A stretch of 64,000 nucleotides of DNA from NCBI RefSeq assembly GCF_963966145.1, contig NC_091050.1:4216001-4280000 (forward strand), written 5' to 3'. The position numbers were made by a program, and so were the translations under genes. The notes under the pieces were generated by a model that did not search any database, was not told where the DNA came from, and worked only from the letters and a program-made list of their open reading frames with translations. This DNA comes from Tenebrio molitor. Its lineage: Eukaryota; Arthropoda; Insecta; Coleoptera; Tenebrionidae. Positions 1 to 11,005 of this stretch are shown piece by piece. Position 1 is the stretch's first letter, and every line of letters begins with the position of its first letter.

Positions 1-544
1 CAAACGTTAAACCCATAGGCGAAAAGGTGAAAGAAACCACAAAGACTGCTTCATATTTAGGAATCATTTTATTAGGAGTTGGGGTAACTGGAACATTATT
101 TTATGCAGTTTTTCATGAGTTGTTTTCAAGTACAAGTCCCAATAATGTTTATTCTCAAGCAGTCGAAAGGTGTAAGTCAGATGTAAGAATTCAAGATAAA
201 TTAGGGCTTCCAATAACAGCATTTGGGAATGAAACAAGTCGAAGACGCAGACAACATGTGAGTCATGTACTTTTTCAAAGGGAAGGAAGGCAGTGTTTAA
301 GGATGAAATTCTTCCTTAAAGGTAGTTTTCATCAAGGAACAGTTCAACTTGAAATGGTTCAGGTAAATAAGTAATTGTTGGTATCACTTGTGGAAATTAC
401 TTTATGATGTTGCAGAATGATTCTGGATATTATGAATATCGTTATCTGTTTGTGCAAGTTGATGATCTGTTACAAACTACCATTATTTTAGAAGATAACC
501 GAAACAAATTTTCTTCTTCTACACCATTAACAGAACTTATGTGA
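1..544 (+). CDS. TIMM21: Mitochondrial import inner membrane translocase subunit TIM21 (5' partial)
   Basis: Two exons: 1-362 (reading frame open from base 3, so the start lies off the window) and 416-544, joined across a 53-base GT-AG intron in phase 0. About 162 residues are visible. One membrane helix spans visible residues 17-37, followed by the FHELFSS segment, and then the conserved intermembrane-space domain with the GLPITAFGNE and GSFHQGTVQLEM stretches typical of the family. TIM21 belongs to the TIM23 presequence translocase of the inner mitochondrial membrane and contacts the TOM complex and respiratory chain; this is family knowledge. The amino-terminal targeting region is missing because the window begins inside the gene. 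An in-frame GTG at 27 is not a real start. The gene converges on TMEM231, with only 37 bases between this stop and the original TMEM231 stop. Confidence 0.93.
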
Positions 545-581
545 TAAATTAAAATATGGTTGTAGAAATTATATAAGTGTT

Positions 582-677
582 TTATTGTTTCTTTTTAAGT
601 GGATTTTCTTCATAAAACAACACTAACCTTCTGCTGAAAATATAACTTTTTATTTTATTGACAAACCAAGAAATTAT
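582..677 (-). pseudogene. TMEM231: Displaced C-terminal end of the TMEM231 last exon
   Basis: If the MITE and one copy of a 3-base flanking repeat are ignored, the minus-strand frame of exon 5 continues from LAI into ISWFVNKIKSYIFSRR and on to a lysine-rich tail ending KKKQ, with TAA at 584-582. Its second hydrophobic helix and the following KIK motif line up with the end of known TMEM231 proteins. The segment is now out of frame and beyond a stop, unless splicing bypasses the insertion. The AATAAA polyadenylation motif at 586-581 overlaps the original stop codon, so this segment probably still forms the 3' UTR. Confidence 0.8.
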
Positions 678-910
678 TATAACGAGTGACTATTAAAATT
701 TTCACTTAGGGTTGGCTATGGATCATTCTTTATTTTACGTTGCACCTTAGACACTGACAAGTTTGACATTATGATTAACATTATAGGTTATGTTTCAATT
801 GTACTGACTGACATTTGTCGTTCGTTCTTGCGTGTGTCTAAAGTAACAGCAAAAATAAAAACTTATTCAAAGCCAACTCCAAGTGAAAATTTTAATAGTC
901 ACCCGTTATA
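678..910. mobile_element. 233-base MITE inside the TMEM231 coding exon
   Basis: The ends are 40-base inverted repeats that both start TATAACG(A/G)GTGACT and differ at only 3 positions. The forward flanks show TAT on both sides (675-677 and 911-913), a possible 3-base target duplication. No coding capacity is seen inside. The closely matching arms suggest a fairly recent insertion. No second copy was seen in this window. Confidence 0.85.
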
Positions 911-1962
911 TATTGCAAGATATTGGACCCAAGCCCACTTCATTATTTGCCAAAATCCTGGCCTGTAATAAATGTTATCCTCAGGATACCTTATTTTTAA
1001 ATCCATATTGAACTTTCGTGTTTTTCCCAGTGCAAAACTAGTATACACATTTGTCAATGTTGTAGAAACTAAAAAAAAAGTTGCAATTTACAAAAGAAAA
1101 CAAAGTGTATAATCTTTTTTACTGTTTCTCCTTGAATATTCCTTAATGATGGCATCTAGTTTATAACTGTTTATGTCATTTCCATTACTAATTATAGAGT
1201 AATTGTAAAAATTATTTATTTTCCGCTTATGACAAAATAGGGGACTTGTTTGCATAGTTATGACATCCCCAAATATCATATAGTGAGATAACGCCAGAGG
1301 TAAGAACATTTGGAAAATAATAGCAGCCTGCATGTGCACTGGACAAATCTATAAGTGATAAAAATGAATTGTTTAACAAATGTTGTGTAATAGTTAATAG
1401 GTACATGCAGCTTATATTCCAGTGGCACTACAAGATTTACTGATGTAAGTTGTGTTTCTTCTGGAAGATTAATTTGTAGATTTAAATTAAACTCATCAAC
1501 TTTATTGTCAAAGTTTTCATCAATCTCTCTTATCTGTAAATAAAATTTGCTATGCAATGATGACTTCTAAAGCATTAAAAAAATACTTTAATAGTGGAGC
1601 AGGTATCAAGAAATTCCAAAGTTTGTTCATAGGGTGGCAGTGTACTGCAGGTAATAACTGGTTTACTTAAATTATTTGTAGAAGCAAAAAATATATATTC
1701 GCCTCTAAATTTTATGTCTGGTTGTTCATAAAAGACGTCTCGTTTTATCCAAAAACCTACGATGTTATTATGTGACATTAAAAAGCAAAATATATTTACA
1801 AATTACTACAACGATGGCCTTACCTTTACTTTTATAAGCAATGACGAAAGGCAACACCACTGTGACTACTCCAAAAGTTAATGCTAACAGTGTTGCTTTT
1901 GAGACAAAGGTACTTTTATAAGATATAACAATATTTTTTGAAAAAACTTCCAAAATTACCAT
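899..1962 (-). CDS. TMEM231: Transmembrane protein 231 (ciliary transition zone), C-terminus cut off by a MITE
   Basis: Five exons read from the minus strand: 1962-1824, 1756-1587, 1533-1405, 1348-1123 (an alternative acceptor would start it at 1327) and 1068-899. The introns are 53-67 bases with good GT-AG ends, and every junction keeps frame. The product is about 277 residues. A membrane helix lies at residues 22-43, followed by the family hallmark block beginning FWIKRDVFYEQPDI, then an extracellular domain with RYPEDNIYYRPGFW and WAWVQYLA just before the expected second helix. TMEM231 is a component of the MKS/B9 module at the ciliary transition zone (family knowledge). The reading frame stops at 899-901, four codons past LAI, because a MITE (678-910) interrupts the exon. 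The lost tail is still present at 677-582. Whether the truncated protein works is unknown. Identity is very secure; the exon 4 acceptor is the least certain boundary. Confidence 0.9.
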
Positions 1963-2041
1963 GTTGGTTTATCATGCCACACGTTTTTTTAGGTGCACTA
2001 TTTGTATTTGTTTGTATTACGAACCAAAACCAAACAATTGC

Positions 2042-2055
2042 GTTGTCACGGTAAC
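2042..2055. promoter_or_regulatory. RFX X-box upstream of TMEM231
   Basis: GTTGTC-AC-GGTAAC matches the X-box consensus RYYNYY-N1-3-RRNRAC at every position. It sits 80 bases upstream of the TMEM231 start codon, the spacing usual for RFX/DAF-19 targets. RFX factors drive ciliary genes, so site and gene function agree. Confidence 0.8.
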
Positions 2056-2356
2056 AGCTGTAAGCGGGAACATTTTAAATTCTAAAGCGGGACGTAGGTA
2101 TACCGGGACATTTTTTTTAACACACAAGTGTGTTTTTTAAAACACAAGTTAACACATACATATATGTAATCAAGTAACCAACGTTACGTTAAAATAGCTA
2201 CTCGACAATGACAAAAAAAAGTCAAGTTGTTTAAATGGCTATTATTATTTGAAATATGAATATGAATTTAAAAAAATCCACTGAAAAAAAATAGACAATG
2301 CATTTATACCATGCCAATCAGACCATGAGAAATGCGCGTGACGTATTTTAAGACAC
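2056..2356. other. AT-rich spacer upstream of TMEM231
   Basis: AT-rich sequence with runs of ACAC-type simple sequence near 2120-2160. No coding sequence, RNA gene or clear promoter element was seen beyond the X-box. Confidence 0.4.
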
Positions 2357-2638
2357 TTATCGCGATAGACCAATTCCGTCAATCGGAACAATTTTTAACA
2401 TTGTTTTAAAATTTAATCTTGAATGACATTTCGACCATTTTTGACAGGTTTGTGGTATTATTGGTTGCATGCAAAGACTTGCAATGCATTGATCGGCGAC
2501 AATCAAAAACATGTAACGAAAAAGAAAATTGAAAGAATGAAAGAAGATTGACGTTTCACCCTCTCGTAAAAAGAAAAGTACTCGTATATGTATACTGTTA
2601 CCACCGGTCCTCTGAAGCTGTCGAACTGTCGAATCCAT
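2357..2638 (-). CDS. Uncharacterised 93-residue reading frame downstream of the candidate promoter
   Basis: This is the first ATG on the minus strand after the predicted start site at 2838, following a leader of about 200 bases with no upstream ATG, and it sits in good context (GAAGATGG). The protein begins MDSTVRQLQRTGG and contains a hydrophobic stretch around FNFLFRYMFLIV near its middle. No family is recognised. The 3' half is AT-rich and does not look strongly coding, so the true transcript may instead splice within the first 25 codons (possible donors at GTAACA and GTACTT) or be non-coding. Low confidence as a protein. Confidence 0.2.
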   Translation of the reverse strand: MDSTVRQLQRTGGNSIHIRVLFFLREGETSIFFHSFNFLFRYMFLIVADQCIASLCMQPIIPQTCQKWSKCHSRLNFKTMLKIVPIDGIGLSR

Positions 2639-2837
2639 CTTCGGAGCCGGTGTCGATTTGTGGACCGAGGCCGGAGTGACTCTGGAAAGAGCCGGTTGGG
2701 TCCCGCTTCTCCAGATGCAGGTCGTCTCGAAGAAGAGCTTCGCCTTTTTGTCCAGCTCGCTTTTACGGAGCCGCCCTTTTTGTAGAGAGAGCAGAGAGGA
2801 GTGAACGAAATGATCAAATTTAGAGCCTGAACGCAAG

Positions 2838-2925
2838 TGAACGAATTTCGGCCGGCGTCCCCTCTTTATAGGAAAATTGGGAGCAAGCGCGACACGAACC
2901 GAGCCCGCACATTGGCCGACCAATG
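2838..2925 (-). promoter_or_regulatory. Candidate minus-strand core promoter (CCAAT pair, TATA, initiator)
   Basis: Read on the minus strand, an inverted pair of CCAAT boxes (CATTGG-4-CCAATG, 2925-2910) is followed by TATAAAG at 2870-2864 and then an initiator-like TTCACTT. The A of that initiator, at 2838, is 32 bases from the first T of the TATA box. The block is clearly GC-richer than the surrounding DNA. Element order and spacing are those of a TATA-class promoter. The gene it would serve is not recognised. Confidence 0.45.
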
Positions 2926-4498
2926 AACGGGCAGAGTACCCCGAACAAAACCGGGACACAACGAAAGAAATTAAAAAACTTTGTTTCCAAAAACATTGCT
3001 CAATTAAAAAAAGATGCCAGCACTAAGCTGGCTAGATACCTAAATGTTTTCGTATACAGTTCCGGAAGAATCTTTTATCTTTGTTATTTTCGTAGCGGTT
3101 TTTGATTTTTTTTTAAAAAGGCAAAATTCTAACACACGCCTTAATTAATTCTTTGAATAATAACCGCAAATTCTCCCTAAAACACGGGATCCCATTTCCT
3201 TCCTTATTCCAGATGTACAAAAAATAATCTGAGGATCCCCCGACCGTCGTGGTTAAAAAAGGAAGCTACATGAACAAATACTTCAATATTCCTTACAGTT
3301 GCTGTTGCAATAATAATCATCATAGTTTCTGGATCTTATCTTTTTGATTTTGCTTTTGATTCTACTCGTACTTAATCCGTGTCTATTTCTTATTGTATTT
3401 TTTTGGAACTCAGCTTCTTAGATCCGTATGTTGTTACATTTGTGTGCTTTCATCTAAGTCCTGAATTGACTGGAACGAAATCTGGAACTGGAACGAAAAG
3501 TGGAACTATTTCCATCAATGGAACGGAGCAGCTGGAACTGCTTCGGAACGATTATGTTCACATTTATAAATTTATTCAAGTGTTCATCTTCATCACGTCT
3601 ACCTAAGTACCTAAGTGATGATCGAAACTATCAGTGTCCAAAACTGAACATGAGGGCGAGTGAACATATTGTTGTAATTTTTAGGATATCGATAGAAGTT
3701 CATTAAAATCCGTTAGTCATAAGGAAATGTAGAAGTGTATTTGGTTATGAGTGAATGCTAATAGATTGTTCGGAACGAATTAGATTTAACAGAAAAATTG
3801 TCGGTTAGGAGAGAAATTGTGAATCAAAGACTGAGTAGACTTAAGTAAGAATTAGAGTTAAGAGTAATTCGAGTGTATGGAAATAATAAATCATCGTTCA
3901 TAATAAAGCTAGTGTTTCAATTCAGTGTTCTAAATTGATTAAACATCCTGACAAGAGCAAAGAAGAAAGTATTGCTACAGTTTAATCAAAAGTAAAAATT
4001 CAAAGAAAAATATTTGTAACAATATGTAGGTACATTCGTTGGTTACGACTTCGTCAACATCACCTGAACATTTGCAGAGAACGTGTTCTTGTTCTAATTC
4101 GCTTTTACTGGCTCTGTGATGTTACGAATTACGATACGTGTCGGTATTTCTTGGAAAACTTTACTAGATCAAGCGCACCGAACTGAACCAGTGTCTGTTT
4201 GCGTGGCCTCGCACAAAATCATGTCAGATTAAAAATGTTTTCGAACAAAATCAGAATTAGTTGAATACAAGAGTGCATTTGTGTTGTGTTTATGTTCCAT
4301 TTAGTTCGCAAACCGTGAATTACGACGAAGTATTGCATTCGCTGAAACGTATCATTCAAACTGAAAGCCCACAAACGTGCGTTTTTTCTTTGATGTATCA
4401 ACGCTCTTTGAACACGGACGTCGCGTTTGCTGTCCGAATCAAACACTCAAGAACGGTTTAGCGGAGCACGGCACATATGTGTTCTTAGACGAGTGTCC
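2926..4498. other. Spacer without a recognised gene
   Basis: Short frames near 2923-3105 and 3379-3706 have no recognisable domain. The stretch from 3470 to 3560 is rich in GGAAC-type words (GGAACTGGAACG and variants). No RNA gene or clear inverted-repeat element was seen. Confidence 0.35.
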
Positions 4499-4500
4499 TA

Positions 4501-4679
4501 CAGGTCGCAAAACGTAGCTTGACACCTACTTGAGATGCGCAGATAGAATGAGAAATCCGACTTAGAAGAAAGACCGAAAATCCTCCCACGGTTTCATTTA
4601 CAGAGGGTCTCTCCCTACTGCTTCCCACAATTTCACTGCGCATCCATTTACCAAGTATCAAGCTACGTTTTGCGACCTA
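4501..4679. mobile_element. Palindromic MITE, about 180 bases
   Basis: Both ends carry AGGTCGCAAAACGTAGCTTG in opposite orientation, with further matching sequence inwards to TGCGCA. TA dinucleotides lie next to both ends. No coding sequence is present. Confidence 0.75.
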
Positions 4680-4689
4680 TACGTCTGTC

Positions 4690-6205
4690 ATAACGTACTT
4701 TTTAACGTCCGTTGTAGAAATACATTGTTGTATGTATATTAGAGATGTCACAGGAGGAGCGTGGGTCATTTTGGACGCAGGTTATTAAGAACATTGATTT
4801 CTTGTGTACATATTTATGCTAGAACGTCAAAAAATAGTGGCGCACGTTTAACGCTGTACTGGATCTAGTGCGGCTGTTGTAAATAATAATATGTATACAT
4901 AGATATAAATCAAATACCTAAAAAAAATATTAAAGTTTCTAATATAATATTAATACAAAACTTCGTATCTTAATACATGTCTCTATAAATCGAAGTAAAT
5001 ATTGAAAAAAATATTTTGTATAAAATAATTATATGTACTTGGTCGAAAACATCGATCCGTTAATTTGTTGTATAAGAATTCTAACGTTATATTGCACTTT
5101 AAGTTTAATAATGAAAAGGTTATTTATACTTATGAGAAAACGACCGCCAAACCCAACATAGACTACCTTGTACCGGTCGCCCTCTTTTTAAATGTAGAGC
5201 CGGTTTATAAAGTTTTGGAAATATTTTTATCCTACCTCAATGAAAGTCTGAACTTTTTTTTGGAACACTAAAACAATAAATTATGTATTTATAATTAATT
5301 AAAAAATAAATATGTAATGGTTTTAAACTTATTAAATGTAAGGTTTTAATGAAAACATTTAACTTTTATATTGCATTATTGTTGACTATTATTATTAATT
5401 TTATGGTGATGAAATTTTTGACGACTTTTAATACCCTACTGCACGTTATAAGTTTTATCAATTGATCATTGTCACAAACCCACATTTTTCTGTGGTTTAT
5501 TGTGAAATTTTTCATTTCTTGCAGTCTTTGTGATCATTATTTCTCAGAATTTTACGTTTCCTCACAATTACCTAAGTACATGTTGATATAAAATAACTCT
5601 CCGGACGTATGAGACATCGGCATTGGTAAAGATGATTAACTTTCTCGCTCCATAAATTGCTACTGACATACTTAAATCATGTATTATTTGGTTTTTCCAT
5701 TTATCGAAGGATATGGTAAATTCAGGAAAATATTGCTTAACTTTAACCTAATTAGGGCACTGAATAGTTATTTGGAGATTAGTACATACATTTTATTTTT
5801 TAGTGCCAAAAATATAAATTATTTAGATAACTAAATCAAATTGTGTGTCAGTTCATTTGCTTTAATTATTTTATTTCAAAAATTTATCAATACCAGGAAA
5901 ACAGTACGAACTTGGATAACCTTTCACACACATTAAGAGAATTTTTATTATCAAGTGCACAACGAACACTAGAGTTCTAACAATCTAACAAATTAAATTT
6001 TTGGTTGTAAAAATACTATAATAAAAAATGTATTTAATTAGTAAGTAATATATGGAATATATTTTTACCACTGCTTAGAATGCTGCTATGCAAATTTCTT
6101 GAAATAAAATATTATTTGTTTATATTTCCCTGTCTAACTACTTGTTGAATTTTCATTGTATCGCCGGCGGGATTTTGATTATTCACCAACAACACGTGTA
6201 CATAT
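4690..6205. other. AT-rich intergenic spacer
   Basis: Strongly AT-rich. Nothing coding is recognised; a 68-codon frame at 5065-5271 resembles no family. Confidence 0.4.
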
Positions 6206-6210
6206 ATTCG

Positions 6211-6289
6211 TATATAAAACAGCCAGTGTTGTAAGAGGAGTTAGTAGTGTTTTGGATAAAGAGCACAGGACATATTGCAGTGTTCATAG
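6211..6289 (+). promoter_or_regulatory. TATA promoter and untranslated first exon of the first transglutaminase gene
   Basis: TATATAAAA at 6211 is followed about 25-35 bases later by a likely start site. A short exon then ends at 6289 before the donor GTAAAT. The matching acceptor would be TTCGTTAG at 7909-7916, four bases before the ATG at 7921. Transcript data are needed to confirm the link; the element order is convincing. Confidence 0.5.
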
Positions 6290-7916
6290 GTAAATTTACA
6301 ATTAAATGTTTTTATATTAATCGCCGGGTGGTGGAGGGATAGTAGAACAGTAATTTAATAATATAAAATTTTTGTAAAGCTTTTTTTTCGAAAATATCAT
6401 AATTTCATCATTAATTTCATAGCAAGTTATTTACAAAATACTTTAATTTTTTATTCTGTTGCACTATATTAGTTCCACATTTCTGATTAAATTATTCACG
6501 ATGAACTGCCTAGGCTTTGATTATTTCATCAGTAGATTTTAATACTTATATACATGCTGATTTTTTCCCCTTTTCTCTGACTCATATGCTCAGATCATTG
6601 TATATTTAAGGCTATTTTATACCCGTATGTAATTCATGAGGATTTTAAAATCTGTATTGAACTTTTGTATTTTTGGGTATTCAGTGAAGTAATAAGAGTG
6701 ATACCGATAACACTGTTAGATTTAGACGTGTCCAAAACAACAAACAACAAACAAAATTGTCGAAACCGTAGAGGCTAATAAATAATTTGGACCTTTATTA
6801 ATCTTTACTGATACTTAGGTACTAGGAAAATTGGAATGATTAGTATTATATTCTGTGTTTTGAAAGTAGGTGAGTGTAGAACAAACTAAGACTAAATAAA
6901 TTAGAAATTAATATGAAATGTGGTATTTAAATTAGTAAAATATTTAGGACGTATGCACAGAATCGTATGTTACACAATTTTAACCACATATTTAAATCAC
7001 GTAGATGAATGTGAGCAAAAGAAGGCTACTTATATGGCGTCATTGCATATAATTTAAATAAAAACAATTGTTGTATAAAAGAATATTTACTTCAGTCCAA
7101 AAAATGTTAATGCATACACATTTGTTGAAATGAAGATTAAAGTGATTTATTGTTATTTGTATACATAAACAACAAAAAAAAAAAACACATAGCATACCTA
7201 TTTAATATCTTGTTTATACAATTGTTAAAAAAAACTCAATCTTATCATGTATCTTGCAGATTATGCATATTTTACATACATATTCATAATATGTAATTAA
7301 TGAACAAATTTTCCAATTTAACTGAAAAAAAATGTGTATGTATATACAGGCTGTATTTGAAGTACATGTGTTAATTTTAACCAGTGGAAGAACTCGTCAA
7401 TTTATTAAACATTTTGCAAAATTCGCAAAAGTTTTCCTAGATTTCTGCTCCCCAATTTTTACCAAAAGAGTTGTGTTCTGTGATTAACTATAATTAAGTA
7501 TTTAATGTTTTCTATAACAATGTAACTTTTTTGACAAGGTTTCTTTTCTGTCACAACAGAAAATTTTCGCCCTTACCCATAGGCGGATATACATTTTGAT
7601 GGCTAATTTATTCCAAATTCAAATAGAAAAAAACGTTGCATTTAACAAGCTCTGCTACGGGTTAAAATTAACACACGCATTTAAGTTACACTCTGGAGTT
7701 ACTATAAGGCTTTTCTTTGTATATATTATCAGGATCTTTATAGGAGACACTAATTTATTGCTTGTGTATAATGAGCTAATTGAGCTAATTGAGCTAATAA
7801 GTAGGTAATTATTAACTTTTTGCACTGGATTCGAGTTAATTAAATACGCATAATGTCCAGTATTAATTTGCTGAAACAAAAAGTAATAAATATTATTTTT
7901 GAAATAAATTCGTTAG
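6290..7916 (+). other. Predicted 5' UTR intron of the first transglutaminase gene
   Basis: AT-rich sequence between the putative untranslated exon and the coding start. It includes a short tandem repeat of GAGCTAATT units near 7770-7796. No gene is recognised within it. Confidence 0.4.
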
Positions 7917-7920
7917 TTAC

Positions 7921-10917
7921 ATGTTTAAACCGTGGAAGTTTTTCGCTCTAATAACAAATGACACAATCAAACAGAATACCTGCCAAGCGGCCTGCCAAGC
8001 AAATATATCGACTGCCAACATCAAAAGCAACTCTTGTGAACCAGTCCCAATTTCAACAGTTTGCAAAATGGAACCCATCGAAGTGCTGTCAACTGAATTT
8101 TATCCCAAGGATAACGCAAGAGAAAATCGCACTGAAGAATATGATCTGGTTAACAATGCTGATTTTGCAACACCTATCTTCCGAAGAGGATGCAATTTTT
8201 CCTTTGCAATACGGTTTAATCGCGACTTTGATGAAATTAATGACATAGTGCGTGTCAGTTTTGGATTTGGTAAGTAAAATAATTCTTCAAAAACATTAGT
8301 ATTCTGCAAAAAAGTATTTACGATGTTGTTTATCATTTCGTGAGAAATAAATCAAGCGAATTTTAACGTGCCACGATTTTCGATAAATAACCCAATGAAG
8401 GTCGCGATGTGTTGAGAATAATCATTATTAGTAACTATTTTGTGTTTGGCGGATTTCGGTCTCTTAAAAAGTAAAGAGTTGCGGAATAAATTAATGTAAT
8501 AAGTAAAATAACTGTGTAATTGTCACGAACAAGAAAATTTTAGGGCCAAAACCCAATGTGCTCAAAGGAACAAGAGCAATTTTACCAGTATTAACAAGAC
8601 AAAAAGTGTTACCAAGAAATGTGAATATATGGTCAGCTTGTGTTACAAGGATAGATGGGAGTGTCATAATGTTACAAGTTCATATACCCCCAAATGTTCA
8701 AGTTGGCATTTGGAAATGTTCAATTCAGACCAATATTTCTGGCAGACGTGACAAGCGTTATGATTACAAAGTAAGTCAACAAATCAACAATTCAATTGAA
8801 AATAAGTATGTGCTTAGTTAAATAGCAAAGAAAATAATTCAAAATTTTAGGCTGAAGATGACATTTACATACTTTTCAATCCATGGTGTGAAGACGATGG
8901 CGTTTACATGCCAAATGAAGATGAAAAGAAGGAATACATTTTAAACGAAAATGGAAAAATTTGGTGTGGTACATTTAAGAAACCTGTTGGAAAACACTGG
9001 ATTTTTGGACAATTTGATGACATAGTCTTACCAGCAGCGGTTTTTCTGATGGAAAAATCTGGATTAGCTCCCGCGGATAGAGGATCTCCAGTTTTAGTAT
9101 CAAGAGCTATTTCTGCCGTGGTACGTACATGCCATAAAATGTTTGCTTTAAAACTGGTTGCAAGTTTTACATTTTTAACAATAGATTAATTCTGTCGACG
9201 ACGATGGTCTCTTAGAAGGAAAATGGGACGGAGATTACAGCGACGGTACTTCCCCCCACGCCTGGACTGGTTCCACAGCCATCATGGATCAGTATCTTCG
9301 TACTGGAGGAATTTCGGTGAAGTACGGCCAGTGTTGGGTATTCTCAGCTGTTACAGTCACAGTATGTCGAGCGTTGGGAATTCCTTGCCGTTCGGTGACC
9401 AACTATGTGTCTGCTCATGACACAAATTGTTCTTTAACTGTTGACAAGTAATTCTTACCGGAAACATTTCCTCCCTAGATTACGAAAACGTGTTTACAGG
9501 TATTTTGATTTATTTGGTAACAAAATTGAAAATGGACCGGAAGGTGACTGCAACGACTCGTGCTGGAATTTTCACGTTTGGAATGATGTCTGGATGACGA
9601 GACCAGATTTGCCATCAGGTTACGGTGGTTGGCAGATAATCGATGCGACTCCACAAGAACAAAGCGATAAGATATTCAGGTGTGGACCTGCATCTGTGGA
9701 AGCTGTACGCAAAGGAGTTGTTGGTTATTTGTATGACACTCCTTTTGTCTTTTCTGAAGTGAACGCTGACATTGTCCATTTTCAAGAAGACGAAAATTCC
9801 GACTGGGGTTTTTCACGACTATCCATTAATCAGTATCAGTAAGTAATTTGATTAATTATAGTTTTTCAATTTTATTTTATATTATGATGTAGTGTGGGTC
9901 GCAAGATTTTGACCAAGCGTATTGATATAACTGACGAAAAGCGTGATTCAGATAAGTGGGACGTCACTTCGTTGTATAAGAATCCTGAAGGAACTGAAGC
10001 TGAAAGATTAGCTGTGTACAATGCAATAAAAGGCATACCAAAAGCTCAGCACCTTTACGACTTTCCTAATAAAGGTGAAGAAGACGTTTTTTTCGATTTA
10101 ATTGACATCGACTCAATCCCGTTTGGTGAAAGTTTTGAAGTTGTTGTCAAAATTGAGAATAGATCTAACGAACAACGCACTATAAGCGCTGTCTTATCGG
10201 CAAGCTCAGTTTTTTACACTGGAGTTACTGCAAATTGTCTTAAAAAATCGCAAGACACATTTTCTGTAAATCCTGGCCAGAAAGAAAATGTCCGAATTAC
10301 AATAACATCAAACGAGTATTTAGATAAGTTAGTTGATCACAGCCTGATTAAAATTTACGCCATCGCCAATGTAAAGGAAACTAAACAAACATGGAGTGAA
10401 GAGGACGATTTCACGTTAACTAAACCCGAAATGGTTATACAACTTAGTGGTCCTTGCAAAGTGGGAGAAGATTGCACCGTTAACTTTAGGTAATTTCATT
10501 GGTATATTTTTAAACTTACGGTCGCCAAAATTTTTTTGTATGCAACTCGTTAGTAAAGTATCATTTTTTTACTCTGCGGATTGCGCACTCGCTTCGCTCG
10601 TGCGGCAAATTTTCCTTCTCATAAAAAAATATTACTTTACTCGCTTCTTACACAAACAACTATTACATTAATTAAATTCTTTTTTAAGTTTTCAAAATCC
10701 GCTGTCAGTTCCACTAGTTGAATGCAGTTACACTGTAGAAGGACCAGGTCTACAAAAACCAAAAACTGTTAGACATGGTGACGTTCAACCCAATGAAGTT
10801 GTTTATCTAACAGAAACTTTTAAGGCTAAGCGTGTTGGTGAACGCTTAATTGTTGCGAATTTTACTTCCAAACAAATACAAGGCATTTCTGGTACTGTTA
10901 AAGTTACTGTGCAGTAA
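7921..10917 (+). CDS. Tg: Transglutaminase (protein-glutamine gamma-glutamyltransferase), first of two tandem copies
   Basis: Seven coding exons: 7921-8269, 8544-8770, 8851-9120, 9185-9447, 9500-9838, 9893-10489 and 10689-10917. All have GT-AG introns and all junctions keep frame, giving 757 residues. Domains in order: an N-terminal extension of about 50 residues, the first beta-sandwich, the catalytic core, then two C-terminal beta-barrels. The catalytic triad is intact: C332 in YGQCWVFSAV, H395 in NFHVWNDVW and D418 in GGWQIIDATPQE. The spacings of 63 and 23 residues are close to those of vertebrate enzymes (58 and 23 in TG2). The enzyme forms calcium-dependent isopeptide bonds between glutamine and lysine side chains; in arthropods this serves clotting, cuticle and tissue cross-linking (family knowledge). 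No signal peptide is obvious. ATG 7921 follows a plausible acceptor directly; a methionine at residue 50 could also start a shorter form. Confidence 0.95.
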
Positions 10918-11005
10918 ACGTTACTACACATTTATCAGCTAGCTTGTAAGCTGTTACGAATTTCACTCAATTAATACAAAAATTCAATTAATTTATGGTC
11001 ATATA

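Noticed and set aside
2639..2959. Upstream extension of the minus-strand frame, making 200 codons
   Set aside because: The extension runs through the TATA box and CCAAT pair of the candidate promoter and matches no known protein; a chance open frame in GC-rich DNA is more likely.
6640..6690. Similarity of about 30 bases to the complement of TMEM231 exon 5
   Set aside because: The match is AT-rich, short and not flanked by further similarity or splice sites.
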